Shown here one piece after another: positions 56,801-64,000 of a stretch of DNA of 64,000 bases (its first letter is position 1; every line of letters starts with the position of its first letter). Below the pieces are notes generated by a model. That model was not told the DNA's origin. It saw only the letters and a list, made by a program, of their open reading frames with translations, and searched no databases. Location of the stretch: the NCBI GenBank assembly GCA_947623455.1, contig OX392542.1, positions 7,757,625 through 7,821,624 on the forward strand, read 5' to 3'. This stretch comes from Mimachlamys varia. Lineage: Eukaryota; Mollusca; Bivalvia; Pectinida; Pectinidae. Made by a program: the position numbers and the translations under genes.

Positions 56801-59800
56801 TAATATTCGAGGGTTAGGTTGTCGTCTTCCCCACACAAACCTTTTCTGAACTGGAGACAGAAAAGGAATATCATCTACCTAACAAGACAACGCTTTGGTT
56901 GGGAGTCTGTGTTACCAGTTGTAAAATAATACCCGTTCATTCTATGTAAGGCTGTCGTGCACTGCTTTCGGATTGCATGGCTCTGAAATAAGACATGCCA
57001 AATACATCAATAAAGTACACTAGTAATGCACTCTGTGGGGCGATAGGTGCAGTTCATTTGGGATGCATGTGCTGTATCGACAAAATAGCTTATCTCACAA
57101 AACGATTATGTATACACCTGGTAAGTATTTGGCACAACGTTCAAGTGCATATCCAAAGGCCATACTGTAAACGTACTTATATTGGCGCACTCAAATATCA
57201 GCGCATATCGGAATTTGAATACGAAAGCGCAATGATGAATAGGCGCACTCACTGTGGTTGCTGTAGAAACCATAATTAGCGCAATCATGATTTAGTGGAT
57301 CACTTTCAGCGCTAAAATCGCATAAATAGTATCACCGCTAAAATCACATAAATAGTATCACCGCTAAACTACGAACGTTTACAGTATACGGTTGTGATAT
57401 CTAGCCCCCGAAAAATCTGAATCAAAGATTTGGATTTAACCTCGAATAGCTTATGTTTGAACATTGTTATGCTGGATTTACATCGAAGCTTTTTAATTTT
57501 TAAAACGTAAGGCCTGTAAACAGATGACCAACGAAAACTAGCTTACATGCATAATATCATTTCATACTCTTTTGTTTCGGCACAAATTAATGCTTTGAAA
57601 GGATTTCTATTTAAGGATCATTGAAATTTTAATTTATATATAGAAAAGCAAGCTGGCATGGTTTCATGTCAATATTAATGTTGACATGTGAAATCAGCAT
57701 TTTTTTACAACATCATTATAACAGATTTGGTGACGATATTGGAAAGGAGACAATTTAGACGTTTCTCATTCATTAAGTGTCAAAAATGTTAAATTAGCAA
57801 GCGACTAAAGTGGACAATATATGTAACCTGACGGTACACCATTTCGTTGGTAAGAATATTGCAAACCGTAGACGCGACCGGAGACAGAAGATGTCAAATG
57901 TACCAACACTGAAAAAAGAAAACAGTCAAAGCCCCCCCCCCCCCCCCAAAAAAAAAAAAAATACTAACGAAGATGTATATTTGTTTCGTAATGTATTCAG
58001 CAGAGAAAATAGACTTAGCATGAGAGGGAAAGCGAGTGCATATTACGCAACATCTACTTCTGTCACGATATTGTATGTTCGTCGTATCGTCAATAATTCA
58101 CAAAACAATTAACTTCATTGAGTAAAAGGCATCCAAATCAGGGTTTTACGTGTGTACACTGTACCAAAACTGCAATAACATTGTATGGTGTATCAGTATA
58201 TTTTATCTAGCTTGGAACAAGTGGCTAGGGTATTGCTGTTTATATGCAGTCCCCCCGTGTATTGTAACGTAATAACGTGTTGCGGTGAAGCTATATACAC
58301 ATATACTTAGACAAGCCATATATATAATATGACCGCTTAAATTGTTTAATCAGAACATCTATCGTCCCTGAGTGAATCTATTCAATTTTGGATTGTTTTT
58401 AAATGTGGTATAATGAAGTATACAGACTACATCATTTGACTGAATTAAGTAAAGATCGACTTTTTTCACTGTCTGGAATGTATCTTACCCAGTACAACAT
58501 ACTGTTTACGTAGTAATACTGCTCTTAGTGGAAACATCATGTCCATATAAGTTTATTGCACATGGCGTGGTATTAGTAGTGGAAGAGCTTGTCGTTTTTG
58601 CTATGTATTGATAGGCATTCCAAAATAAGACATCAATTATCAGGACAGGGACTTTGATTCATCGCAAGAATATACTCTAAGAGGAACTATATTTATGATG
58701 CTCGGGAAGTGAATTCAATATCCATCGGCCTGAGTTGGTGCCATTCAATTTGTCGTTAAATTAAAAAAGTAAATCAAACTCATATAAATGATAAAGTAAA
58801 TTATGATAGAGATCTGAGGGTGAGAAAATAATAATAACAAACCATTTGAACCATAAAATGTATTGATGATGAAAAGAAAATACAAAATTAGTTCCGCTGT
58901 TTCCACCGAGAACATGAATCATTGACAAAGTAATAGCTTTGTAGATTTCTATCCCCTACAGAACGTGATGTGTAGCCTAGTCCGGAGATACATTCTAGAG
59001 TCAGAGAGGGAGCAAATGGAGGAGGGAGAAGGTAAACGTATAAAAAAGAAACAATATGATTGGCTGAGTTAACGCAGCAATATAGGAGAGTTATCTTTCC
59101 AAACGGCATAAACCATCTAGATACACAGCAGTGGGTCAGTTTTAAATCGAGATGAGTTGGCTCTGCCGGTTGTGCAACATAAATAATTTCACAACTTGAA
59201 ACGACTATTTTGTAAAATATAAAAGAAACAAAAATAGAACTAAACCTTGTTCAGCATTTTGTTTTTCATAGATTCATGACGTCATCGCTTATTTTTGTTA
59301 TGTCGTCTCTACGAACCAACACTATTTTTTATTATTTCTTTTTGTTTATAATCCACGGGTAAACTTGAAAACACCGATGTACAATAATATGGTATGGTGA
59401 TTTAAAACTTCCGAGTAAACATGTGCCAATAATATATTATTCGGTACTCTCTGTGTCGATGGCAGATGCTGCAGAGGACAAACTGAGACGTTTGATCGAG
59501 AGGGTCGCCAGTAAGCTGGACGAGAAGATAGACTACATCCAGACCCACCTACAGAACGTCGACGATAACGTGAATAACGTTCAGAAAGGCGGCATGAACA
59601 TACAGACCATGCAGAAATCGGAAATCGACCTCACCCAAACTGTACGTCAAATACAATTTCACCGTGCTTTACGGCTGATAAATTTTGAATCCTATAAGTG
59701 TTAAATATCATGTATAGTTTATTATAATCAGGTGTAAGAGAAAGATAGTTTCAATAACTCATGACTTTATCTGGCAAACATAAAGTTTTCTACTGTGTCT

Positions 59801-60654
59801 CTCAGTAAAGCGCACTATTGCAACTGCAAAAACGTATGTTATAATTGTTGTTAAATTGATAAAGTTAATGTACCCCCGAATGAAAGCTCACGGTGATTAT
59901 CTCTCAAAACAGAGATAGTTTAGTAGGACTCTTTGATGAAGATGAGTGTCCTCAATCTTGCAATGCCTCTGCCATGTGTACGTTTTCATTCTCATATTTA
60001 TAACTGTTTTTAACCGTTCCATTACGTAACCTCTCCGATAGGAAGTCGTGCTTGTTGAATTCAAATAATAAAGTATCGAACCAGATAAGGACAATGTGCA
60101 AACTATCAAATTCGATCCACGAATTAGATATTTTGAACTTTGGCTTATCTGGTATATTTAATTAATTTAGACACTATTCTATTAAAATGTGACAAAACTG
60201 TATAACAATTATATCATTATACATTTTCTATAATTACTCCAGTCCATGCAACATATCGATTTGTATTGCCATGTTGTTTCTTCTTATTTCGTGACAAAGT
60301 ATGCATGGCACTTATCATCATATTTAGAAAAAAAACTGTACAATAAATTTGATAGTGTTGGCTTCGTCAGCATTCTAGTAGTGTGTGTGCTGTTTGCCAT
60401 TTTAAATATTGATATCTTTGTTACTGTTGCCACAGCTTATAAGCACACATGAGGGCTACCAGAAGATGGTGCGCGAGATCTGGGAGGACGGCAAAACCTT
60501 CCGTGACCAGAAGATGGAGGCCATCCGCGTCATGAGGGAAGAACGTCTGAAACTGATTGAGGACATGAAGGCAGCGGAAGCACAAGGACTAGAGGACGAC
60601 ATTATAGACGCTTATGAGGACGCCGACTTTATCCCGAGGACGACAATTAATTAA
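38065..60654 (+). CDS. TRPC-like: TRPC-like cation channel, 12 exons
   Basis: Predicted six-TM, non-selective, calcium-permeable channel of the canonical TRP family, forming tetramers in the plasma membrane. The exons are 38065-38814, 42050-42268, 46875-47042, 48178-48361, 49235-49528, 49973-50234, 51549-51780, 55543-55755, 56380-56430, 58962-59031, 59466-59641 and 60436-60654. All have GT..AG and consistent phase: 2838 nt, 945 aa. In order: ankyrin-like repeats (about residues 22-180); the zinc-type motif H184, C188, C190, C193; the TRPC linker TFRALASPAYISLTEEDPII (211-230); S1 in exon 3; S2 in exon 4; S3 in exon 5, preceded by LIWEEVKQIY; S4-S5 in exon 6; pore and S6 in exon 7 (LNLLIAVMSNTFQ is in the form MNLLIAVMSNTFQ); TRP box EWKFVRTELW and APPFNVIPTP in exon 8; NVMCSLVRRYI in exon 10; acidic coiled coil in exons 11-12. 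The usual TRPC pore triplet LFW reads LVW. TRPC is favoured over other TRP classes by the zinc motif, TRP box and linker. The exact subfamily is unresolved. Confidence 0.9.
38801..39380 (+). repeat. 29-bp minisatellite seeded on the exon 1 donor
   Basis: Exactly 20 units of 29 bp (580 bp): 'agacggaaaatcag|gtagga' plus 'gctagtcag'. The first 14 nt are exon 1 coding sequence. Each unit repeats the donor: unit 1 is gtaaga, unit 2 gtatga, nearly all others gtagga. Few substitutions, so it is young. Confidence 0.95.
39381..42049. other. TRPC-like intron 1, remainder
   Basis: No exon. Contains the foldback at 40400-40517. The stretch 40263-40303 shares 'aaagatgacgtaacacacacatg' with 4066-4090 (short dispersed repeat). 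The rest is unassigned. Confidence 0.45.
40400..40517. mobile_element. 118-bp foldback
   Basis: Two arms of about 58 bp meet almost without a loop: TTTTACCAAATATATTTTAT..GGAGCTAAT..CACTCGTG on the left mirrors CACTCGTGAA..ATTAGCCCC..ATATATTTGGTAAAA on the right. Typical of a short MITE. Confidence 0.75.
42050..42268 (+). CDS. TRPC-like: TRPC-like exon 2
   Basis: Acceptor gtaacag|AAG, donor AAAAAG|gtaacg, 73 codons. KTYQELDEQCQNFTLGLMDN matches the conserved linker helices after the ankyrin region. Ends LAMRMEQKK. Confidence 0.92.
42269..43197. other. TRPC-like intron 2, first part
   Basis: Nothing recognised. The short ORF at 42682-42885 lacks any supporting feature. Confidence 0.45.
43198..43354. 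mobile_element. 157-bp near-perfect foldback
   Basis: Outer arms TTTGAACTACATATAAGAAT..GTACCTCATTTTGAC and GTCAAAATGAGGTAC..ATAGTTCAAA. The inner 24-bp arms, which begin CAGTTGGCAACGAACATAGT, are perfect inverses around a short loop that contains a third 'tgttcgttgcc'. MITE-like; a long RNA hairpin if transcribed. Confidence 0.8.
43903..43921. repeat. Poly(G) run
   Basis: 19 consecutive G. Other homopolymers in the window: C12 at 35935 and C16 followed by A14 at 57932. Confidence 0.9.
43921..44578 (-). mobile_element. Possible solo LTR
   Basis: Minus-strand reading starts TGTAGCGGGAATGG. It then has TATA-like TTTGTATAAAGCGGGG, a downstream pyrimidine-rich transcribed-looking part and AATAAATGTTC, followed by about 100 nt to the poly(G/C) run. 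This order (promoter, poly(A) signal, U5-like end) suggests an LTR. No second LTR, primer binding site or gag/pol is seen. The right end is uncertain. Confidence 0.4.
44579..44987. other. AT-rich intronic segment
   Basis: Low-complexity A/T-rich sequence with A runs. Overlapping short ORFs on both strands look like chance. Confidence 0.4.
44988..45653 (-). repeat. Tandem SINE array, 253-bp period, 2.6 copies
   Basis: Near-identical units begin at 44988, 45241 and 45494, exactly 253 bp apart; the third stops near 45653. Each holds a minus-strand tRNA-like segment (45023-45092, 45276-45345, 45529-45598). These have A box TAGCTCAGTCGG and B box GGTTCGAGCCC, then a non-tRNA part with 'cttctcctccttgaaacggg'. 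The anticodon arm pairs poorly, so it is a tRNA-derived SINE, not a tRNA gene cluster. Confidence 0.8.
45654..46874. other. TRPC-like intron 2, last part
   Basis: No exon. Contains the retroelement tail at 46250-46410. Otherwise unassigned. Confidence 0.4.
46250..46410 (+). mobile_element. Retroelement 3' tail fragment, copy E
   Basis: GTGGCGGGTGTCGTCG, 'cgtttaatcaattttgag' and 'tggttttgttgacgcttcgg' follow the order of the tail in copies A-C, on the plus strand. RT part absent. Confidence 0.6.
46875..47042 (+). CDS. TRPC-like: TRPC-like exon 3
   Basis: Acceptor gtttacag|TTT, donor AGTAAG|gtcagt, 56 codons. Encodes FVGHVKCQAQVSERWFSG and S1 (LSIPLGILLLPILSLIYVV). Its last 25 nt are repeated in the intron. 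Confidence 0.92.
47018..47481 (+). repeat. 58-bp minisatellite seeded on the exon 3 donor
   Basis: Eight units of 58 bp (one with a small deletion). Each holds 25 nt of exon 3 end (CTACGTCGTGGCGCCGTGGA..), the donor AAG|gtcagt and 33 nt of intron. Seven decoy donors follow the real one. Confidence 0.95.
47857..48206 (+). repeat. 72-bp tandem repeat of the exon 4 acceptor
   Basis: Copies of 'ctctatttacag|GTAACC' plus 'ATGCTACTGGA' have their first exon-like base at 47890, 47962, 48034, 48106 and 48178, exactly 72 bp apart. Only the last is followed by the true exon; the 48034 copy has lost its AG (acatg). Upstream copies would add an in-frame stop within about 20 codons. Confidence 0.95.
48178..48361 (+). 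CDS. TRPC-like: TRPC-like exon 4
   Basis: Acceptor attacag|GTA, donor TTTG|gtaaat. Encodes VTMLLDTPLMRFLSYTCS and S2 (LSFLIVICLC), then LLAYLLIGLVFLWIF. Confidence 0.9.
48680..49075 (-). mobile_element. Retroelement 3' end, copy B
   Basis: Minus strand: RT C-terminal fragment (FCGRHLDLIQKYSVFLCDIK) to a stop at 48943-48945, then the same tail as copy A, ending at CTTCGGTATTCTC near 48690. Truncated at about 49075. Lies in TRPC-like intron 4. Confidence 0.7.
49235..49528 (+). CDS. TRPC-like: TRPC-like exon 5
   Basis: Acceptor tgtacag|GT, donor ATGG|gtaaga. Completes LIWEEVKQIYNAGAQDYLL and S3 (WNLVDSFMLTFLLASF), then an extracellular S3-S4 stretch that is long for a TRPC. Confidence 0.9.
49973..50234 (+). 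CDS. TRPC-like: TRPC-like exon 6
   Basis: Acceptor atttcag|CC, donor AAAGG|gtcggt. Encodes S4 (LFSAGIILSVSRISFIMP), the S4-S5 linker and S5 (LFAMFVLILLAFTCGIAGLY). Confidence 0.9.
50235..51548. other. TRPC-like intron 6
   Basis: About 1.3 kb with no exon, RNA or repeat recognised. Confidence 0.5.
51549..51780 (+). CDS. TRPC-like: TRPC-like exon 7 (pore and S6)
   Basis: Acceptor ctgacag|A, donor ATCCAG|gtcagt. Encodes FAGTLFLLVWSLLGFGPGE (pore helix and loop) and S6 with VVLMNLLIAVMSNTF. The frame stays open for 52 more codons past the donor before TAA at 51937. Confidence 0.92.
52140..52265 (+). mobile_element. Retroelement 3' tail fragment, copy F
   Basis: GATGAAGCAGGAGACGCTTA, 'cctggtcgtattctcttgta' and nearby words align with the family tail. 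Plus strand, no RT. Confidence 0.55.
52611..52871. repeat. 87-bp tandem repeat, 3 copies
   Basis: Units start at 52611, 52698 and 52785 and share 'taattggataacgtatatat' and 'taggctaacagtcc'. Non-coding, few differences. Confidence 0.9.
53190..53350 (+). mobile_element. Retroelement 3' tail fragment, copy G
   Basis: CATGGCTGGTGTCATTGGTA, 'gaagacgcgtactcttcc', 'gttcatattttgtgcctagt' and 'ttaatcgttt' match the family tail, plus strand. It faces copy C 290 bp away in the opposite orientation. Confidence 0.6.
53636..54490 (-). mobile_element. Retroelement copy C: decayed reverse transcriptase
   Basis: Longest copy. Minus-strand fragments in order: EQVFDFKLFISYN, FQQIDGIPMETGCALLLADL, the catalytic-box segment FRYIDDGLFIDNTKFADHID, HKRDDLNVPIVNFPFLDGEI, CRLLTNKLATQGFERCRL and SDVKMDVFEFAH, ending at a stop at 53763-53765. 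Internal stops and frameshifts make it inactive. The YIDD box and the IPM.T.CA.LLADLF block identify an RT. The block order suits a Penelope-like element, but the class is unproven. No endonuclease is seen. It lies in TRPC-like intron 7. Confidence 0.75.
54491..55542. other. TRPC-like intron 7, last part
   Basis: No exon or clear repeat recognised. Confidence 0.45.
55543..55755 (+). CDS. TRPC-like: TRPC-like exon 8 (TRP box)
   Basis: Acceptor tcaaaag|GAT, donor CTAAAG|gtaaac, 71 codons. Encodes the TRP box EWKFVRTELWLTF, then VAPPFNVIPTPRDICKL and a basic stretch. Confidence 0.92.
55756..56379. other. TRPC-like intron 8
   Basis: No exon. A scrap of the retroelement tail (TATGGTTTTGTTGACGCTTT) lies near 55932. 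Confidence 0.45.
56380..56430 (+). CDS. TRPC-like: TRPC-like exon 9
   Basis: Acceptor cttccag|AAA, donor CGTCAG|gtaagt. Encodes KLQTKMELEEAKYTARQ, phase 0 on both sides, so it could be skipped without a frameshift. Confidence 0.75.
56431..58961. other. TRPC-like intron 9
   Basis: No exon of matching phase was found apart from the one ending the intron. Holds an imperfect repeat of 'ggttgagttttaatgttcgg' near 56650-56830, the MITE at 57163 and a C16/A14 run at 57932-57961. Confidence 0.45.
57163..57386. mobile_element. 224-bp MITE, TACTGTAAACGT ends
   Basis: Left end TACTGTAAACGT and right end ACGTTTACAGTA are perfect inverses with TA beside each. Inside are tandem 'gctaaaatcrcataaatagt' plus 'atcacc' units. 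Confidence 0.7.
58962..59031 (+). CDS. TRPC-like: TRPC-like exon 10
   Basis: Acceptor cctacag|AAC, donor GAAG|gtaaac. Encodes NVMCSLVRRYILESEREQME then EGE. It matches the conserved VM.NLVRRY block of TRPC tails and is exactly what restores phase between exons 9 and 11. Confidence 0.88.
59466..59641 (+). CDS. TRPC-like: TRPC-like exon 11
   Basis: Acceptor atggcag|AT, donor CAAACT|gtacgt. Heptad-like AAEDKLRRLIERVASKLDEK and following residues predict a coiled coil, which in TRPCs supports tetramer assembly. Confidence 0.85.
59642..60435. other. TRPC-like intron 11
   Basis: Nothing recognised besides the splice sites. Confidence 0.5.
60436..60654 (+). CDS. TRPC-like: TRPC-like exon 12 (stop)
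   Basis: Acceptor gccacag|CTT. 72 codons, charged and helical (EAIRVMREERLKLIEDMKAA), with an acidic end and final IPRTTIN before TAA at 60652-60654. Confidence 0.88.
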   Translation, partial: LISTHEGYQKMVREIWEDGKTFRDQKMEAIRVMREERLKLIEDMKAAEAQGLEDDIIDAYEDADFIPRTTIN

Positions 60655-63600
60655 ATACAATGACATCATCAGTACGAATGAGACATTTGGGTTTCCAAAA
60701 CCACTGCCAGCTCTTTAGTAGTTTTATTCAATGTTCCTACAAGGTCACAGAACAGTGGCAGACACGTGAAGGTTTAAACATTGTAAGAGCAAAATGTTAA
60801 AACCTGGTAGAAATACAAGTTAAAAAACATTGTATAAGTTAGATGTTTAAACCAGTAGAAAAAGGATATATTTTAGGTGCCTATATTCCATCCAACCAGT
60901 CCCAGTTTAAACAAGGGTATTACCTAGGACACAATCAGTTTTAAACATCAGATTAAGATTTGGTTTGGTTTTAAATGAAAGTATGAAACAAGTAATATGT
61001 CACGAAGCTCTTTTATTATCAAGAAGCAGAGAATGTCTTGAAGAATAAAGTCATTGAAACGTCAGAGGAAATTTTACATTATAAAATGTAGTTCTTAAGA
61101 ACGATCAATACAATCATTTCACCTTGTTTTTGAACATGTAGCTTTTAAAATATTCAATGTGATCTTGTTTTTATTATATTTATTCGTTTGAACCACATAT
61201 ATCCTCAATTACTTAACTTTTAAGAAATCTCTATTTGCTATTATATTGGAACTTGGCTTTTGATTGACATAACCATTAACAAAAACCTCGGAATGACGAA
61301 CAACACGCTCAATTTTTATATTAAAAGTTCGAAAACTAATACTATTTTTCATATGTATAATACATTGTATTCTTTAGCGGTTATAGAATGTAAAACAATA
61401 ATACGGCTCATTGCAAATGTGATTGTATGCTTAGCGTCAGTGTTTGTGTGTGATGTCAATTAATTCAAGTATGAAATTTATGTTTATTATTTTTGTAAAT
61501 GCTTGTGGCCTGAGAGAATGTTTTAAAACCTTAAAATGTCTGAATTTCTTTATTACAACTGTGCTTAAATATTGACTCAAGTGACCCACGTAAAACAGTT
61601 GTAAGTATCGTTTCAAAATCCCGCAATATCTTCAAAAGCGACATGAAGGTAAGAAGGGTACCAGCGCATCAGTTATTATCGAGAAGTTTTTGTATACACT
61701 TAAGTATTCTAAATTGTACATAGACAAATGTACTAAAGAGTGCGGTTTTTCCTATTTCCTTCTCCATGTTTTTATATATCTTATTATATTATTACGGCCC
61801 ATATATAGGACAATCGTTCGGATGTCATGTTTTTGCTTATTCTATGTGAATGTTATGTGTTTTTTTTCTAAACCTTCTTATTTCTAATAACTTGAATTCT
61901 GTGAAAGGAAAGGCAAACGTGAATTTCTATGGAACAGTTAACTTTTTTTTGGAATGTATCGTTTGCAAATTACATATTTCACAATTGTGACAATAATAAT
62001 GATATAATACAACATGTCAGCACTCTTTATCATAAAGATTAATCTGATCTGTTACATACTTAACTTTAATACAGTAACGAAAACTGCCTTAAATGTCATT
62101 TTGAAAGCGGCGAATACATTGCAAATGTTACATTTGACTAAATTATTAGGATAATGCGAGGATAAGAGGTGTAATGTTTGTTGTTATACCGTTCTACTGT
62201 GACACTTTGGGGGAGTCTCCGGTGATTAGGTGTTTGTGACGAAGTTGTACAAATCAGTAACACTGTCACCTTTACAAAGAGGAAGAGAAAAAGCAAACGG
62301 ATCAAGTCAGTCTAACCAATATACTAGCCTGCATGTCATACAATATCTGTCGGGGTTAATGTGACATTTTAACTAAAAGGTATTATATCGCCCCGGTAGC
62401 TTACCAAGAGCCTGTCAATAAAATACACAATATGTGTCGTAAACTAGACTAGGACTTTTCATTTTCAGACGAATGAGTTTATCGCGCTTAACTCTGTCTT
62501 CTCAAATGTAACTTACGAGACAATCCATTTTATAAAATCAATAAAACATGTTTATAGTCGGTATACTGTGTCGTGTCTGTTATTACTAACACTGGTGAAT
62601 TGTACGGTTGAACGGTCCAATTCTCTAGCCTTTATAATTCTGTTTGTACATATACCCTGGACATCTAATCTAACCTTATTGTACCCTATTACGATAGTAA
62701 TTATTGTCTGGTCTAAATATTCTTTTTAATTAGTATTGAAGTTCATAAACAATGAAACTTATAATCCTGAAGGGAGAGGTTTTTTCTCCTAATTATTCAT
62801 GAAACAATACTCGAATTAAATTCATCATGATTTCCTTAGGGAAATGTTCGTTTTGGATAATTGGAAATTTATATCTTTAAATCAATAAATAAATCTGGTT
62901 CAAATTCTAATTCTTGTTTGTGTTAAAACAAGCTAAGCCCTTAGCATATAAATCATATTACGATTTCTAGAATTAACATCATTGTGGGTGACGTTGTTAT
63001 AGATACTTCTTCTTGTACACTTATTTAATTAAACGTCCTTTTGTCCTGTAATGTCCAGCTAGGTATATGTTGAAACATAACTACATAACTAGTGACTCTG
63101 TGTGCTCATGTTCGGCCAGTTCCCGGTGGTTAATGGAAGTTCTTTGACACACAGAGAAACACCCAAGTCGACGAGACTTCTCGGAGTGGGGAATACCGTA
63201 ATGTGCAACTAGGGAAACTAGGGAACTAGGGAAAACACTGTCTAACTAGCAAGCTAGCTTTTCCAGTCATGCGGTATAGTGCGAGGACCGTTCAAGATAG
63301 TTCAGCAACGGTGAGCGTTGGTCAGCAGTTAGATAGATGGCCTTTTAGACACTAGTTTCATTCCTTAGATATTATTTCAAAAGATGCCAAAATGTGGTGT
63401 TTGAGGACAATTTGATACATGTACCTTAAGCAAATGAGTGTCCAGCGCCAACGTTTTACTTTTAACATCTTACTCGTATCAACGAAAAGGCACAGGGTAG
63501 TGTTATGTGGCCAGTAGGTAACCAAGACGATTGACATAAACTCTCCTTGAACAACTTCATCTTTATACGTTTAAGGCCACAGGGAATGGAAATGTGATAT

Positions 63601-64000
63601 ACAATTTTCTCAAACGTCCTCATACCAAAAACATTTAAAAGTCATCTTTAGTTTATCAAAGATACATAAGCTATAATTGTATGATAGAATCGTAAGTGGC
63701 GGATCTGCCTATCTCAGCTTGGCTGGCCTCCGGGAAGGGAGTTCAGCGTGTCCCCTCTCGTGGTCTCGATTGATTTTAGAATTTTCCCAGACACACACCT
63801 GTATAGTAACTGTCAATGTTGTCTTTACTGAATAGATTTGTTTCTGTTAGTTTTTTGTGACTTAAATGTCATATAAATCAATGGCTCCCTCTGCTAGGTT
63901 TTCCAGTTTGTTTCTTCCATTCATGTTTCCTACATATTTTTTAAACAAATACAATCAATCTCAAAGGGACCCGGACTAAATAACTGTTTCTATTTGTATT
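60655..64000. other. 3' flank of the TRPC-like gene
   Basis: The first part is probably 3' UTR. No further gene, RNA or clear repeat is recognised to the window end. Remaining ORFs are short and without features. Confidence 0.45.
61044..61049 (+). promoter_or_regulatory. Candidate poly(A) signal of TRPC-like gene
   Basis: AATAAA 390 nt after the stop codon. Chosen by position; others occur further down. Confidence 0.35.

Noticed and set aside
57058..57120. Extra TRPC exon (DKIAYLTKRLCIHL followed by gtaagt)
   Set aside because: Its phases do not fit exon 9 or exon 11. The exon at 58962-59031 fits both phase and family sequence.

Overview
This is a eukaryotic, AT-rich, intron-rich stretch with no bacterial features. 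The gene structures, the tRNA-derived SINE, and a degenerate retroelement tail of a kind I associate with bivalves suggest a lophotrochozoan, most likely a bivalve mollusc. The species cannot be fixed from the sequence, and the taxon is an inference.

Two protein-coding genes can be assembled by hand from exons whose splice sites and phases all agree. On the minus strand, 23877 down to 3918, lies a 13-exon gene of the MFSD8/CLN7 family. It encodes a 12-TM major facilitator predicted to be lysosomal (537 aa). On the plus strand, 38065 to 60654, lies a 12-exon canonical-type TRP (TRPC-like) cation channel (945 aa). It has N-terminal ankyrin-like repeats, a His/Cys zinc motif, six TM segments, a TRP box and a C-terminal coiled coil. 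The genes are divergent (head to head), with 14.2 kb between their start codons. I see no evidence that they work together.

Most of the space between them is one tandem array, 26099-35172, of a 27-bp unit (about 336 units). Because 27 is nine codons and most unit variants carry no stop, giant 'ORFs' of up to about 1180 codons run through it on both strands. I treat these as artefacts, not genes.

Region by region: 1-3917, 3' flank of the MFSD8-like gene with a retroelement tail and a 740-bp TIR element; 3918-23877, the MFSD8-like gene, whose introns hold MITEs, a TTAA-flanked 1.77-kb transposon, several minisatellites and SINE-like tRNA sequences; 23878-38064, intergenic, including the 9-kb array; 38065-60654, the TRPC-like gene, with foldback elements, a 253-bp-period SINE array, an LTR-like block and retroelement copies in its introns; 60655-64000, 3' flank.

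The most unusual pattern is that several minisatellites are seeded exactly on splice junctions. Twenty 29-bp units start in the last 14 nt of TRPC exon 1, each carrying the donor. Eight 58-bp units repeat the exon 3 donor. Five 72-bp units repeat the exon 4 acceptor, at the other end of the same intron. A 23-bp array next to MFSD8 exon 4 resembles that exon's donor. All carry AGGT at the junction. This looks like repeated tandem duplication of AG|GT-centred segments, tolerated because splicing hides them, and it bears on models of intron gain and splice-site drift.
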